Part shown: positions 7,165-14,710 of the stretch, in pieces | Position numbering within the stretch: the first letter of the stretch is position 1 | Layout: each line of letters starts with the position of its first letter | DNA from: Endoryza foliicola | GTDB taxonomy: Bacteria > Bacteroidota > Bacteroidia > Chitinophagales > Chitinophagaceae | Direction of reading: 5' to 3' | Length of the DNA stretch: 64,000 nt | Assembly: GCA_965226965.1 (NCBI GenBank) | Contig: OZ245715.1 | Span: forward strand, 868,001-932,000 | Made by a program: the position numbers and the translations under genes | Notes under the pieces: generated by a model | Seen by the model: the letters and a program-made list of their open reading frames with translations, nothing else | Database searches by the model: none | What the model was told of the DNA's origin: nothing

Positions 7165-8316
7165 TTAGTTACGGTGTTTGCGATCTTTCCAAGTGTATTT
7201 TCCAATTAATCCAAATGCACCGGCTGTAATGGTATAGAGTATATGGGCCGGTTGCATTATAATGAACCATGCTTCCAACCGCTGTTGATGAAAGAACTTC
7301 ATCACCGCATTCAAGAAGGGAAATTCAATTAGTATTTTCGCGATAAAGAAGATCAACAATAAACTTGCTGCTGTTTCTGAAAAGAACGCATTGATCACCA
7401 AGATCAAAAAACTCAAGTTCAACAAATACACGCCGGCCATCACGGCTTTTAAATTCTTCTCCGTATAAAATTTTGCTTTGCTGGCCCAGCGTATGCGCTG
7501 ACTGAAAAACTGCGACCAGGTTCTTACAGCAGCAGTGGATACAATGGCTTCGGGATGCTTGCAATAGCTGATGGTTTCAGGATGCAGGCTGCGGATCTTT
7601 TGCATGAGTAACACATCGTCGCCGGAGGGCGTTCCTTCAATTCCTTCAAAGCCCTTTACTTCTTCAAACAATTGTTTGGTATAAGCTAAGTTGGCGCCAT
7701 TGCACAAAGAATGAAATCCGGAATACACAGCAGCTCCGGTGATGCCTTGAAGTGTCAGAAAGTCCATGGTCTGAAACAAGGCCACAAAACTCTTCTTCTT
7801 CGAAATAATTTTCACAGGCGCCGCAATGAAGGCAGTATCCATGTTTTCATAATGAGCTACCAATCGATAGATCCAACGAGAGCTCATCGTACAATCTGCA
7901 TCGGTGGTGATAATCAAATCGGCTTGACTTGCTTTGATGCCGGCATTAATGGCTCTCTTTTTATGGGCACCGGCTTCCAAATGAGGTTCCAATTCATTCA
8001 ATGAAAGCACCTGATAAGGAAAAGAAAGATTGAAGGAATGAATGATGGACACCGATGGGTCGGTGGAATGATCGTCGATGAAAATGTATTCACACAAGTG
8101 CTTTGGATATTCTTGTGTTTGCAAGCAATGCAAGAGGGCCGGTAAATGCACGGCTTCATTTCTAAAAGGTATGATGACTGCTACTTTAGTAACAGGGTCT
8201 TTGTCTTCTGCCAAAAACATCGGAATGGCTTTCCATTTTCTTCTATAAAAATCAATTAGAATGGCATAGCCAATAAAGAGTAGAAAGAGGAATAGTATGA
8301 GAAAAGTAGTGGCCAT
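7165..8316 (-). CDS. Glycosyltransferase family 2 membrane protein
   Basis: The 383-residue product has an N-terminal transmembrane helix (about 3-22), a GT-A domain beginning VAVIIPFRNEA, the first acidic motif in FIDDHSTD, the DxD-like TTDADC (about residue 136), and a QRIRW motif near residue 269 as in processive family 2 enzymes, then three C-terminal helices. It should transfer a sugar from a nucleotide donor to a lipid or polysaccharide; substrate is unknown. It ends five bases before the ABC permease start and is preceded by a hydrolase gene, forming a three-gene minus-strand unit. Confidence 0.88.
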   Translation of the reverse strand: MATTFLILFLFLLFIGYAILIDFYRRKWKAIPMFLAEDKDPVTKVAVIIPFRNEAVHLPALLHCLQTQEYPKHLCEYIFIDDHSTDPSVSIIHSFNLSFPYQVLSLNELEPHLEAGAHKKRAINAGIKASQADLIITTDADCTMSSRWIYRLVAHYENMDTAFIAAPVKIISKKKSFVALFQTMDFLTLQGITGAAVYSGFHSLCNGANLAYTKQLFEEVKGFEGIEGTPSGDDVLLMQKIRSLHPETISYCKHPEAIVSTAAVRTWSQFFSQRIRWASKAKFYTEKNLKAVMAGVYLLNLSFLILVINAFFSETAASLLLIFFIAKILIEFPFLNAVMKFFHQQRLEAWFIIMQPAHILYTITAGAFGLIGKYTWKDRKHRN

Positions 8317-8327
8317 GAAGCGCTTGT

Positions 8328-9158
8328 TTATGCTGATTCGTCTTGGCCTCTAAGATACGAGATTAGGGTGGGTAAATACGATGACTTGTACAGGGCATGC
8401 GAACCTTTGATCCATTTGATTTTCAAATGAAGTACTCCTTTCAAAGCCTTGGCAGCTTTGGGCACAATCACCGAATCGTATTCGCCTAAGATGAGGGTTG
8501 CCGGGGTTTTGTGTTCGTTCAATTGTTGGGTAAGGGTGGTGGGATGACTGTTGAGGTAGCGACTGTTCACCCATCGATCGTACAAAGCTTTTCGTTCTTG
8601 TGCATCTAAAAGGTATTGGCTCGTCATCTTTAAAAATCCTTTGGTGCTGATGCCTAGTTTCACTGATAAAGAAAGCAAGCCGTAAATCAAACGGTAACTG
8701 GCAAGACAGGCTTTAAAGAACAAGCGACCTGCACTAGTGCTAGTAGCGAGTTGATACCAGAATCGGCGCAGCAATCCATCGGGTGCCAATAAAAAGAGAC
8801 GATCAACGGTATTGGGTTGATGGCAATAAATGGAAGCAGCGTAGCGTCCGCCCATACTATATCCTAATAAAGAATAGTGAGGATGCTGTGGCGAGAACTG
8901 TTGTTGAAGGGCTACTAACAGTTGGCCCCATTTGCTATCTGTTTGCTTAACAGATGTGGGCCATTGAGTGATGCCGTGCCAGGGGAGGTGGATGGCTACC
9001 ACCGTGTATTCGGTTAATTGGGCGGCCATTTCTTCAAAAATAAAGGGCGAATTTCCATAGCCCGGAAAGCAGAAAAGCAGGGGGCGACCGGGTGTTGTGT
9101 GCTCCACAAACAGTTTTATGGGACCCGATTCCATACAATATTGATTGAAAATCTGCAT
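8328..9158 (-). CDS. Alpha/beta hydrolase
   Basis: The 276-residue product has the alpha/beta-hydrolase core: oxyanion region FCFPGYGNSPF (about 30-40), nucleophile elbow GYSMGG (about residues 99-104), a lid region rich in aromatic residues, an acid-bearing strand ILGEYDSV and a late His in KGSHALYK. There is no signal peptide, so it is probably cytoplasmic. Substrate is not predictable. It leads the unit with the glycosyltransferase (11-base gap). Confidence 0.85.
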   Translation of the reverse strand: MQIFNQYCMESGPIKLFVEHTTPGRPLLFCFPGYGNSPFIFEEMAAQLTEYTVVAIHLPWHGITQWPTSVKQTDSKWGQLLVALQQQFSPQHPHYSLLGYSMGGRYAASIYCHQPNTVDRLFLLAPDGLLRRFWYQLATSTSAGRLFFKACLASYRLIYGLLSLSVKLGISTKGFLKMTSQYLLDAQERKALYDRWVNSRYLNSHPTTLTQQLNEHKTPATLILGEYDSVIVPKAAKALKGVLHLKIKWIKGSHALYKSSYLPTLISYLRGQDESA

Positions 9159-9211
9159 GTTATAAAATTACAACCCCTTTCACAGCTTTAGAAAATAATT
9201 TGTTTAAAAAC

Positions 9212-9266
9212 TTTGGAGATACGAACACCAATTAGTACCTTCATATAGTTGTATAAACAACTATAT
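9212..9266 (+). promoter_or_regulatory. MarR promoter and palindromic operator
   Basis: TTTG (9212-9215), a 20-base spacer and TACCTTCA (9236-9243) resemble a Bacteroidota -33/-7 promoter. A perfect 10-bp inverted repeat follows: ATATAGTTGT (9243-9252), ATAA, ACAACTATAT (9257-9266). The right arm overlaps the ATG at 9265, so a regulator bound here would cover the expected transcription start and the start codon. This is a strong candidate autoregulatory MarR operator. Confidence 0.75.
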
Positions 9267-9705
9267 GCCAAACAACCAATTTAAAAGAGGAGAACTCTAC
9301 AGCTTTATTACCGGAAAGGCCAGCACCGCGATAGCAAGACGATTGCAGAAGAAGTTTAACAACGCAGGATTGAATTTGACGATTGAGCAATGGAGTGTGT
9401 TGTATCATTTGTGGAAGCAGGATGGAATTAGTCAGCAAGAATTGTGCAATGCTACCTTCCGCGACAAACCCAGCATAACCAGATTGGTCGACAATTTGGA
9501 GAAGCTTCAATTAGTAAAACGGGTGCCATCGGATGCCGACAGACGCATCAACTTAATTTATCTCACCAAGCAATCGCAGCAATTGCAGGAAGATACGATG
9601 GGAATGGCGGAAGAAACCTTGATGGAAGCCTTGGAATCGGTACCGCCAGATAAAATAGAAGTGTGTAAAGAAGTATTGCAGATCGTGTACGACAATTTAA
9701 AGTAA
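9265..9705 (+). CDS. MarR family transcriptional regulator
   Basis: The 146-residue product has the MarR winged helix-turn-helix: LTIEQWSVLYHLWKQDG, QELCNATFRDKPSITRLVDNLEKL (recognition helix about residues 67-80) and the wing VKRVPSDADRRINLIYLT. MarR dimers bind palindromes and release DNA when they bind small aromatic or acyl ligands. It lies 30 bases upstream of an acyl-CoA dehydrogenase, which suggests that it controls that gene and responds to a fatty-acid or acyl-CoA ligand (inference). Confidence 0.92.
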   Translation: MPNNQFKRGELYSFITGKASTAIARRLQKKFNNAGLNLTIEQWSVLYHLWKQDGISQQELCNATFRDKPSITRLVDNLEKLQLVKRVPSDADRRINLIYLTKQSQQLQEDTMGMAEETLMEALESVPPDKIEVCKEVLQIVYDNLK

Positions 9706-9735
9706 TTCGAATTCTAACATATTAAACTACGTCAT

Positions 9736-11526
9736 ATGAGCACTGAAATCAAACAAGCCTCCATCAAGGGCGGCGAATGGCTGATCAAAGAAAGTTCTCC
9801 TTTTGAAACTTTTTCTCCCGAAGATTTCAACGAAGAACAACAGATGGTAAAAGACATGTGTGGTTCTTTCTTGGAAGCGGAAGTATTGCCGATCCTCGAT
9901 CGCATTGATAAAATGGAAGAAGGGTTGATGCCGTCGTTGGTTGCCAAAGCGGGTGAGCAAGGTTTGTTAGGTGCTTCTATTCCGGAAGAATTGGGTGGAT
10001 TGGGAAAAGACTTTATCACTTCTACCCTTGTGAACGAGGGATTGGGCGGTGGTTTTAGTTTCAGTGTGGCCGTTGCGGCCCATACCGGTATTGGAACTTT
10101 GCCGATCCTCTACTTTGGTAACGACGCACAAAAAGCCAAGTACATTCCAAAATTGGCAACGGGCGAATGGAAAGGTGCTTATGGTCTTACAGAGCCTAAT
10201 AGTGGTAGTGATGCCTTGGGTGCGAAAACAACAGCGGTGTTGAGCGCCGATGGCAAGCATTATATTTTGAATGGTCAGAAATGCTGGATCACCAATGGTG
10301 GTTTTGCAGATGTATATACGGTGTTTGCAAAAATTGACGGTGACAAGTTTACCGCCTTTATTATAGAAAGAGGATTTGAAGGATTTACGCAAGGTCAGGA
10401 AGAGCACAAGATGGGGATCAAGGGATCCTCTACGGTTCAGTTGTTCTTCCAAGATTGTAAAGTGCCTGTAGAGAATGTATTGGGAGAAATTGGAAGAGGC
10501 CATGTAATTGCCTTCAACATTTTGAACATTGGTCGTTTGAAATTGTGTGCTGCTGCTTTGGGTGGTGCGAAGCGTGCGATGGGCATTACTGTTCAGTATG
10601 CCAATACCAGAGAGCAGTTCAAAACACCGATTGGTCAATTTGGAGCAATCAAGAACAAGTTGGGAGAAATGGCGGTACGCCTTTGGGTTTGTGAATCGGC
10701 TTTGTACCGTGCCTCTAAATGGATCGATGACAAGGAACATGAATTGTTGAACAGCGGCAAGCCCTTTAACGAGGCTTTGTTGGGAGCTGCGGAAGAATAT
10801 GCCATTGAATGTGCGATGTTGAAAGTATATGGAAGTGAAGTGTTGGATCATATTGTAGACGAAGGCGTGCAAATACACGGTGGTAATGGCTATAGCGATG
10901 AGTATGTGATTTCGAAAGCGTATAGAGACAGCAGAATCAACCGTATTTACGAAGGAACGAACGAGATCAACCGACTCTTAACCGTAGACATGGTATTGAA
11001 ACGTGCGATGAAGGGTAAATTGGATTTGATGGGTCCGGCTTTTGCGGTGCAGAAAGAGTTGATGAGCATTCCTGATTTTGGCAGTGGGGAAGAAGCGCCG
11101 TTTGAAGCAGAGCGCAAATTGATCGCCAATTTCAAAAAAGCAATTTTATTGACAGCCGGTGCAGCCATTCAGAAATACATGCAGAAGATTGAAGGCGAGC
11201 AAGAGATCTTGATGAATATTGCCGACATGGCCATTGAAACCTACAATGCAGAATCTGCTTTGTTGCGTTTGATGAAATTGACCGAACAAAAAGGCGCGGC
11301 TGCTGTTGAATACGAGAAAGCCATTGTAAGCACTTATTTGTATGATGCCGCCGACCGCATTCACAAGCACGCAAAGGATGCCGTGAACAGTTTCGCTGAA
11401 GGCGACGAGCACCGCATGATTTTATTAGGACTGAAACGTTTCACCAAAGCTGCCCCTTTCAACAGCAAAGCTGCCAAGCGTTTCATCGCCGATAAAATTT
11501 TAGCTGATAACACGTATAAACTATAA
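9736..11526 (+). CDS. Acyl-CoA dehydrogenase, long (VLCAD/ACAD9-like) form
   Basis: This FAD enzyme oxidises acyl-CoA to trans-2-enoyl-CoA in beta-oxidation, passing electrons to ETF. The 596-residue product is longer than classical 380-residue dehydrogenases. It has the N-terminal helical domain, the FAD/substrate motif AYGLTEPNSGSDA (about 153-165), CWITNGG (about 184-190), ETF-contact strands, and YEGTNEINR (about residues 413-421), where the Glu is the expected catalytic base. An extra helical C-terminal domain of about 160 residues follows, as in VLCAD. It is downstream of MarR with a 30-base gap and ends before a strong terminator. Confidence 0.93.
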   Translation: MSTEIKQASIKGGEWLIKESSPFETFSPEDFNEEQQMVKDMCGSFLEAEVLPILDRIDKMEEGLMPSLVAKAGEQGLLGASIPEELGGLGKDFITSTLVNEGLGGGFSFSVAVAAHTGIGTLPILYFGNDAQKAKYIPKLATGEWKGAYGLTEPNSGSDALGAKTTAVLSADGKHYILNGQKCWITNGGFADVYTVFAKIDGDKFTAFIIERGFEGFTQGQEEHKMGIKGSSTVQLFFQDCKVPVENVLGEIGRGHVIAFNILNIGRLKLCAAALGGAKRAMGITVQYANTREQFKTPIGQFGAIKNKLGEMAVRLWVCESALYRASKWIDDKEHELLNSGKPFNEALLGAAEEYAIECAMLKVYGSEVLDHIVDEGVQIHGGNGYSDEYVISKAYRDSRINRIYEGTNEINRLLTVDMVLKRAMKGKLDLMGPAFAVQKELMSIPDFGSGEEAPFEAERKLIANFKKAILLTAGAAIQKYMQKIEGEQEILMNIADMAIETYNAESALLRLMKLTEQKGAAAVEYEKAIVSTYLYDAADRIHKHAKDAVNSFAEGDEHRMILLGLKRFTKAAPFNSKAAKRFIADKILADNTYKL

Positions 11527-11577
11527 TAAACAGATTAAGTAAGAACTACGCTTAATTTGTCCGTTCTCTTAATGGAG

Positions 11578-11603
11578 TCCCGCTGTAAGGCGGGATTTTT
11601 TTT
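11578..11603 (+). terminator. Rho-independent terminator after the acyl-CoA dehydrogenase gene
   Basis: TCCCGC (11578-11583), loop TGTAAG, GCGGGA (11590-11595), then eight T. It ends the marR-dehydrogenase transcript. Confidence 0.85.
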
Positions 11604-11872
11604 GAGATTCTTTCACTTAACATCTTTGAAGTAGAAGTTGTTGAGCAGAGAAGTTGTAATTGTGGATCACAATTTTGTGGTTTTTGAGCAAAAGATTAAA
11701 AGACTGTTGTTCTTTTGTTTTTGTTAGTGAAAGGGGCTCAAACTCTTGGGCGAAAGAAATACTATCTTATACAGCACAAATGAAATACGAGAAATAATCG
11801 TTAATTGAATCAGTTAAGCCATTGCAAAAAATGTCCTATGTGTTATAAAGCTACATTGATGATTCCGTAATG
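11604..11872. other. Intergenic stretch without recognised features
   Basis: This AT-rich stretch between the dehydrogenase terminator and the decayed DUF2075-S24 gene shows no open frame of note, no RNA hairpin with T-run and none of the repeat modules found at other gaps. It may be further degraded DNA from the neighbouring remnant, but I see no positive evidence. Confidence 0.5.
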
Positions 11873-12603
11873 CTAATTAATTACTTTCACAAAGACACCC
11901 ACAACTTTAAACTTTTGTAAATCATCTTCAGTTAATACAATGTCTTCGTAGAAATTCAAGTCGGACAACGGCTTTAGCACAATAGATTCGTGTCTCCATG
12001 TATCTTCAGATCTACTCTTTACGCTATGGTACTCTTTGACTGTGTAGCCTGATCCAAATTCTGAGTCATTTATTGATGTTGATTGAACTAAAACTATTTT
12101 CCCGTTTCGAGATCCACCTGGATCTTCTGAAAACAAACAGTAGGAACCATTCGGAATTCTTTTATTCATCGATTCGCCAACTACCTTACATATGAAGTAA
12201 CCTTCTCTAGCTGCTACGTTGAAAGGTGGTTCAACCCATGTTAGCTCAGATTGTTGTTGTAAGGGACTGAAATCACCAGCTGCAACTGTGATATCAATCA
12301 ATGGGATACAATTGACGTATGGCTTTATCTCATCGTTGCGTAAAACTCTAAATTGGAAGGGTTTTTAAACGTTTCAATATGTTTTTTGAGATATTCTTGA
12401 AGTGATTTATTGCAAGCATATATGTACGTGCCTCGTATTCCTCTATACATTAGAGTTTTATAGATATTAATAATATACTTTTTTAATTCATCACCACTAG
12501 CGCCAATTCTTCCATATTTGTCGTAGTACTTTTTTGCATCAATTTCAATTTGGTTGGTTGTTGGGTTGTAGTCTATTTGACTCGGTCTGTTTTTAGTTAG
12601 GTG
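11873..12603 (-). pseudogene. Remnant of a DUF2075 (P-loop ATPase/helicase)-S24 peptidase fusion, 5'-truncated and frameshifted
   Basis: Reading on the minus strand from 12603, an open frame of 92 codons encodes KNRPSQIDYNP, then IYKTLMYRGIRGTYIYACN and EYLKKHIETF, which resembles the extreme C-terminus of DUF2075 ATPases, and stops at 12325. A second frame, open through DEIKPYVNCIPLIDIT and running to 11873, encodes an S24/LexA-type domain with VVGESMNKRIPNG (nucleophile Ser), GGSRNGKIVLV (candidate general-base Lys) and a normal C-terminus. A one-base shift near the run of five A (about 12363-12368) would join them. The ATPase body is missing: an in-frame TAG precedes residue 1 and a terminator abuts it. 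The 142-residue S24 part alone could start at a TTG at 12301. Confidence 0.7.
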
Positions 12604-12633
12604 CTATTGAAAAATTCACAGAGAAGATAGTGC

Positions 12634-12657
12634 AAAAAAAGACCGCTCTCGCGGTCT
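12634..12657 (-). terminator. Rho-independent terminator of the cytochrome c gene
   Basis: On the minus strand AGACCGC, loop GAGA, GCGGTCT is followed by six or more T. It lies 27 bases after the stop codon of the minus-strand cytochrome gene and directly borders the truncated end of the DUF2075 remnant. Confidence 0.85.
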
Positions 12658-12683
12658 CTCCTATAATTATTTTTGAATCCCTC

Positions 12684-13097
12684 TTAGTGAGCAGCAGCTC
12701 CGTTGCTAGGGTGTGGCTTGCCGTTGTGACAAGTCATACAGGTTACAGGGGGAACAGCGCCTGCGGTGCCGGAGTTGAACTTGAAGAATTTCTTGTTGAT
12801 TTTGCCGGTCATCTTCCACATATTGCGAGCCATTTGCTTTTCAGGCTTCTCGTCGCTGGCGAAGTCCATTTTGAAACGGCCGTCTACTTGAGCGCCGGCA
12901 TGACAGAAATTACATTTTACTCCCAATGCATCATTGAAGCCGTGCATGATCTTGTCGAGATCTTCGTGGCTGATGTCCTTGGGTAATACTTTTAAATTGC
13001 GCTTGGGTTGTTCTTGTGGTGGCTGGCTGGCTGCAATGCCCAATACCACAGTGGCTGAGAGCAGCAGCACTACTGCAAATTTCTTGTTCATAGTCAT
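12684..13097 (-). CDS. c-type cytochrome, reaction-centre cytochrome-like domain
   Basis: The 137-residue product has a signal peptide (about residues 1-24) and two haem-binding motifs, CNFCH (about residue 62) and CMTCH (about residue 120). The stretch HEDLDKIMHGFNDALGVKC and the spacing fit the photosynthetic-reaction-centre cytochrome c subunit-like family common in non-phototrophic Bacteroidota. It is exported and probably carries electrons in the periplasm; partners are unknown. ATGs at 13097 and 13091 are both possible starts. The gene is monocistronic with its own terminator. Confidence 0.88.
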   Translation of the reverse strand: MTMNKKFAVVLLLSATVVLGIAASQPPQEQPKRNLKVLPKDISHEDLDKIMHGFNDALGVKCNFCHAGAQVDGRFKMDFASDEKPEKQMARNMWKMTGKINKKFFKFNSGTAGAVPPVTCMTCHNGKPHPSNGAAAH

Positions 13098-13229
13098 GTT
13101 GATTGGTGTTTGTTACGCGAATCCCCAAAGGAAGGTTAGGCCTCTCAAGATTCATTACTGTGAATTTGACGATTATTTGTCAATAAACTGTCACCCGATC
13201 TTTGATTTTTTTCGATTTATTTTGCACTT

Positions 13230-14456
13230 ATGGCCACCAAAAACAAACAAGCTGCTATCGGCTTCATCTTTATCACCCTTCTCATCGATGTTATAGGCTT
13301 TGGAATCATCATCCCCGTGATGCCCAAACTGATCCAACAAATGATCCATGGCGATATCAGCGACGCCTCCCGTTGGGGCGGCTACCTGCTCTTCGCCTAT
13401 GCCGGCGTGCAGTTTCTCTTCGCCCCCGTGCTCGGTAACCTGAGTGATAAATACGGTCGCAGACCCGTACTGCTGATCTCCTTATTTGGCTTCGGACTAG
13501 ATTACCTCTTCCTCGCTTTCGCCCCCTCCATCGGTTGGCTCTTCCTAGGTAGAGTGATCGCCGGTATTACCGGTGCCAGCTTTACCACCGCTACCGCCTA
13601 TATCGCCGATGTGAGTACCCCGGAAACCAAGGCCAAGAATTTCGGTATGATCGGCGCAGCGTTCGGCATGGGCTTTATCATCGGTCCCGTTATTGGTGGA
13701 CTCCTCGGTGGCTTCGGTCCCCGCTTCCCCTTTGTTGTGGCGGCCATCCTTACTTTACTCAACTGGCTCTATGGCTTTTTTGTATTACCTGAGTCTTTGT
13801 CGCTGGAAAACCGCCGCGAATTCGATTGGAAACGCGCCAATCCCATCGGTTCTTTGAAAGCGATTCAGAAATATCCGGCTCTTTCTGGATTGGTGGTATC
13901 CTTCGGATTGATCTACCTGGCTTCTCATGCTGTACAAAGCAATTGGAGCTATTACAGTATCTATAAATTCAATTGGCATGAACGTGAAGTGGGCATTTCT
14001 TTAGGTGTAGTTGGTATTTGCGTGGCCATTGTACAAGCGGGATTGATGAAGAAGAGTTTGCAATTGTTTGGACAAGAAAAGAGCGTGTACATCGGTTTCT
14101 TGTTTTATGCATTGGGGATGGTGTTGTTTGGACTCGCTTCGCAGGGTTGGATGATGTATGCGTTCACGATCGTGTATTGCTTGGGTGGTATTGCGGGTCC
14201 CGCGATCCAGGGTATTATTTCCAACCAAGTGGCGGCGAATGAACAGGGCGAGATACAAGGGGCGCTTACGAGTTTGATTAGTTTAACTTCTATCATTGGT
14301 CCGCTCATGATGACCGGACTGTTTTCCTATTTCACGAGTAATAAAGTGGTGGTTAAAATGCCGGGTATTCCGTTTTATGTGGGGGCGGTGTTTATGATCG
14401 TGAGTGCGTATATGGCGTATAGGGCATTGCATCCGGATAGGAAGCAAGTTTTATAG
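13230..14456 (+). CDS. TCR/Tet-type MFS efflux transporter
   Basis: The 408-residue product has twelve predicted transmembrane helices, the MFS motif A GNLSDKYGRRPVLL (about residues 70-83) after helix 2, and the drug:H+ antiporter motif C in FGMGFIIGPVIGG (about 149-161). This is the TetA-like 12-helix class. The natural substrate cannot be predicted, and no tetR-like regulator is adjacent, so resistance should not be assumed. The ATG at 13230 follows a TTTATTTTGCAC segment that resembles a weak -7 box. Confidence 0.9.
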   Translation: MATKNKQAAIGFIFITLLIDVIGFGIIIPVMPKLIQQMIHGDISDASRWGGYLLFAYAGVQFLFAPVLGNLSDKYGRRPVLLISLFGFGLDYLFLAFAPSIGWLFLGRVIAGITGASFTTATAYIADVSTPETKAKNFGMIGAAFGMGFIIGPVIGGLLGGFGPRFPFVVAAILTLLNWLYGFFVLPESLSLENRREFDWKRANPIGSLKAIQKYPALSGLVVSFGLIYLASHAVQSNWSYYSIYKFNWHEREVGISLGVVGICVAIVQAGLMKKSLQLFGQEKSVYIGFLFYALGMVLFGLASQGWMMYAFTIVYCLGGIAGPAIQGIISNQVAANEQGEIQGALTSLISLTSIIGPLMMTGLFSYFTSNKVVVKMPGIPFYVGAVFMIVSAYMAYRALHPDRKQVL

Positions 14457-14494
14457 TGGTTGAGTTTTTTAGTAATTGAGTTAGGGTAAAGTTT

Positions 14495-14680
14495 TTTTTT
14501 ACCGCGGCGGCGCAGCGATCGCGGCGGTAACGCAGCGAGTCTCTCATTGTGTCAGCCTCAAAAGTTTTGAAAACAGCTCGTAAAGGAATTTCCCTAGATA
14601 ACTTAAGCATTTACTTATTTTATAAGAGGGTTTAAACGCCGCGTAATCGCTGCGTTCGCTGCGCCGCCGCGGTTCAAAAC
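14495..14680. repeat. Inverted pair of GCTGCG-type repeats
   Basis: A reverse copy (about 14500-14541, CCGCGGCGGCGCAGCG...) and a forward copy (about 14636-14675, ...GCTGCGCCGCCGCGGTT) face each other between the convergent MFS and peptidase genes. The outer parts can pair, so the transcript could form a long hairpin. Both copies share a GCCGCGG variant rather than the usual GCTGCGG. Confidence 0.7.
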
Positions 14681-14710
14681 TCAAAACTAAAAAACTTAGA
14701 ACTCAACAAC

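Noticed and set aside
9967..10878. 303-residue minus-strand open frame inside the acyl-CoA dehydrogenase gene
   Set aside because: It is fully antisense to a well-supported gene, has no recognisable domain, and its composition follows the codon bias of the opposite strand.
13230..14456. Tetracycline-resistance determinant
   Set aside because: The protein belongs to the TCR/Tet-type MFS group, but there is no adjacent tetR and substrate cannot be inferred from the family, so resistance is not claimed.
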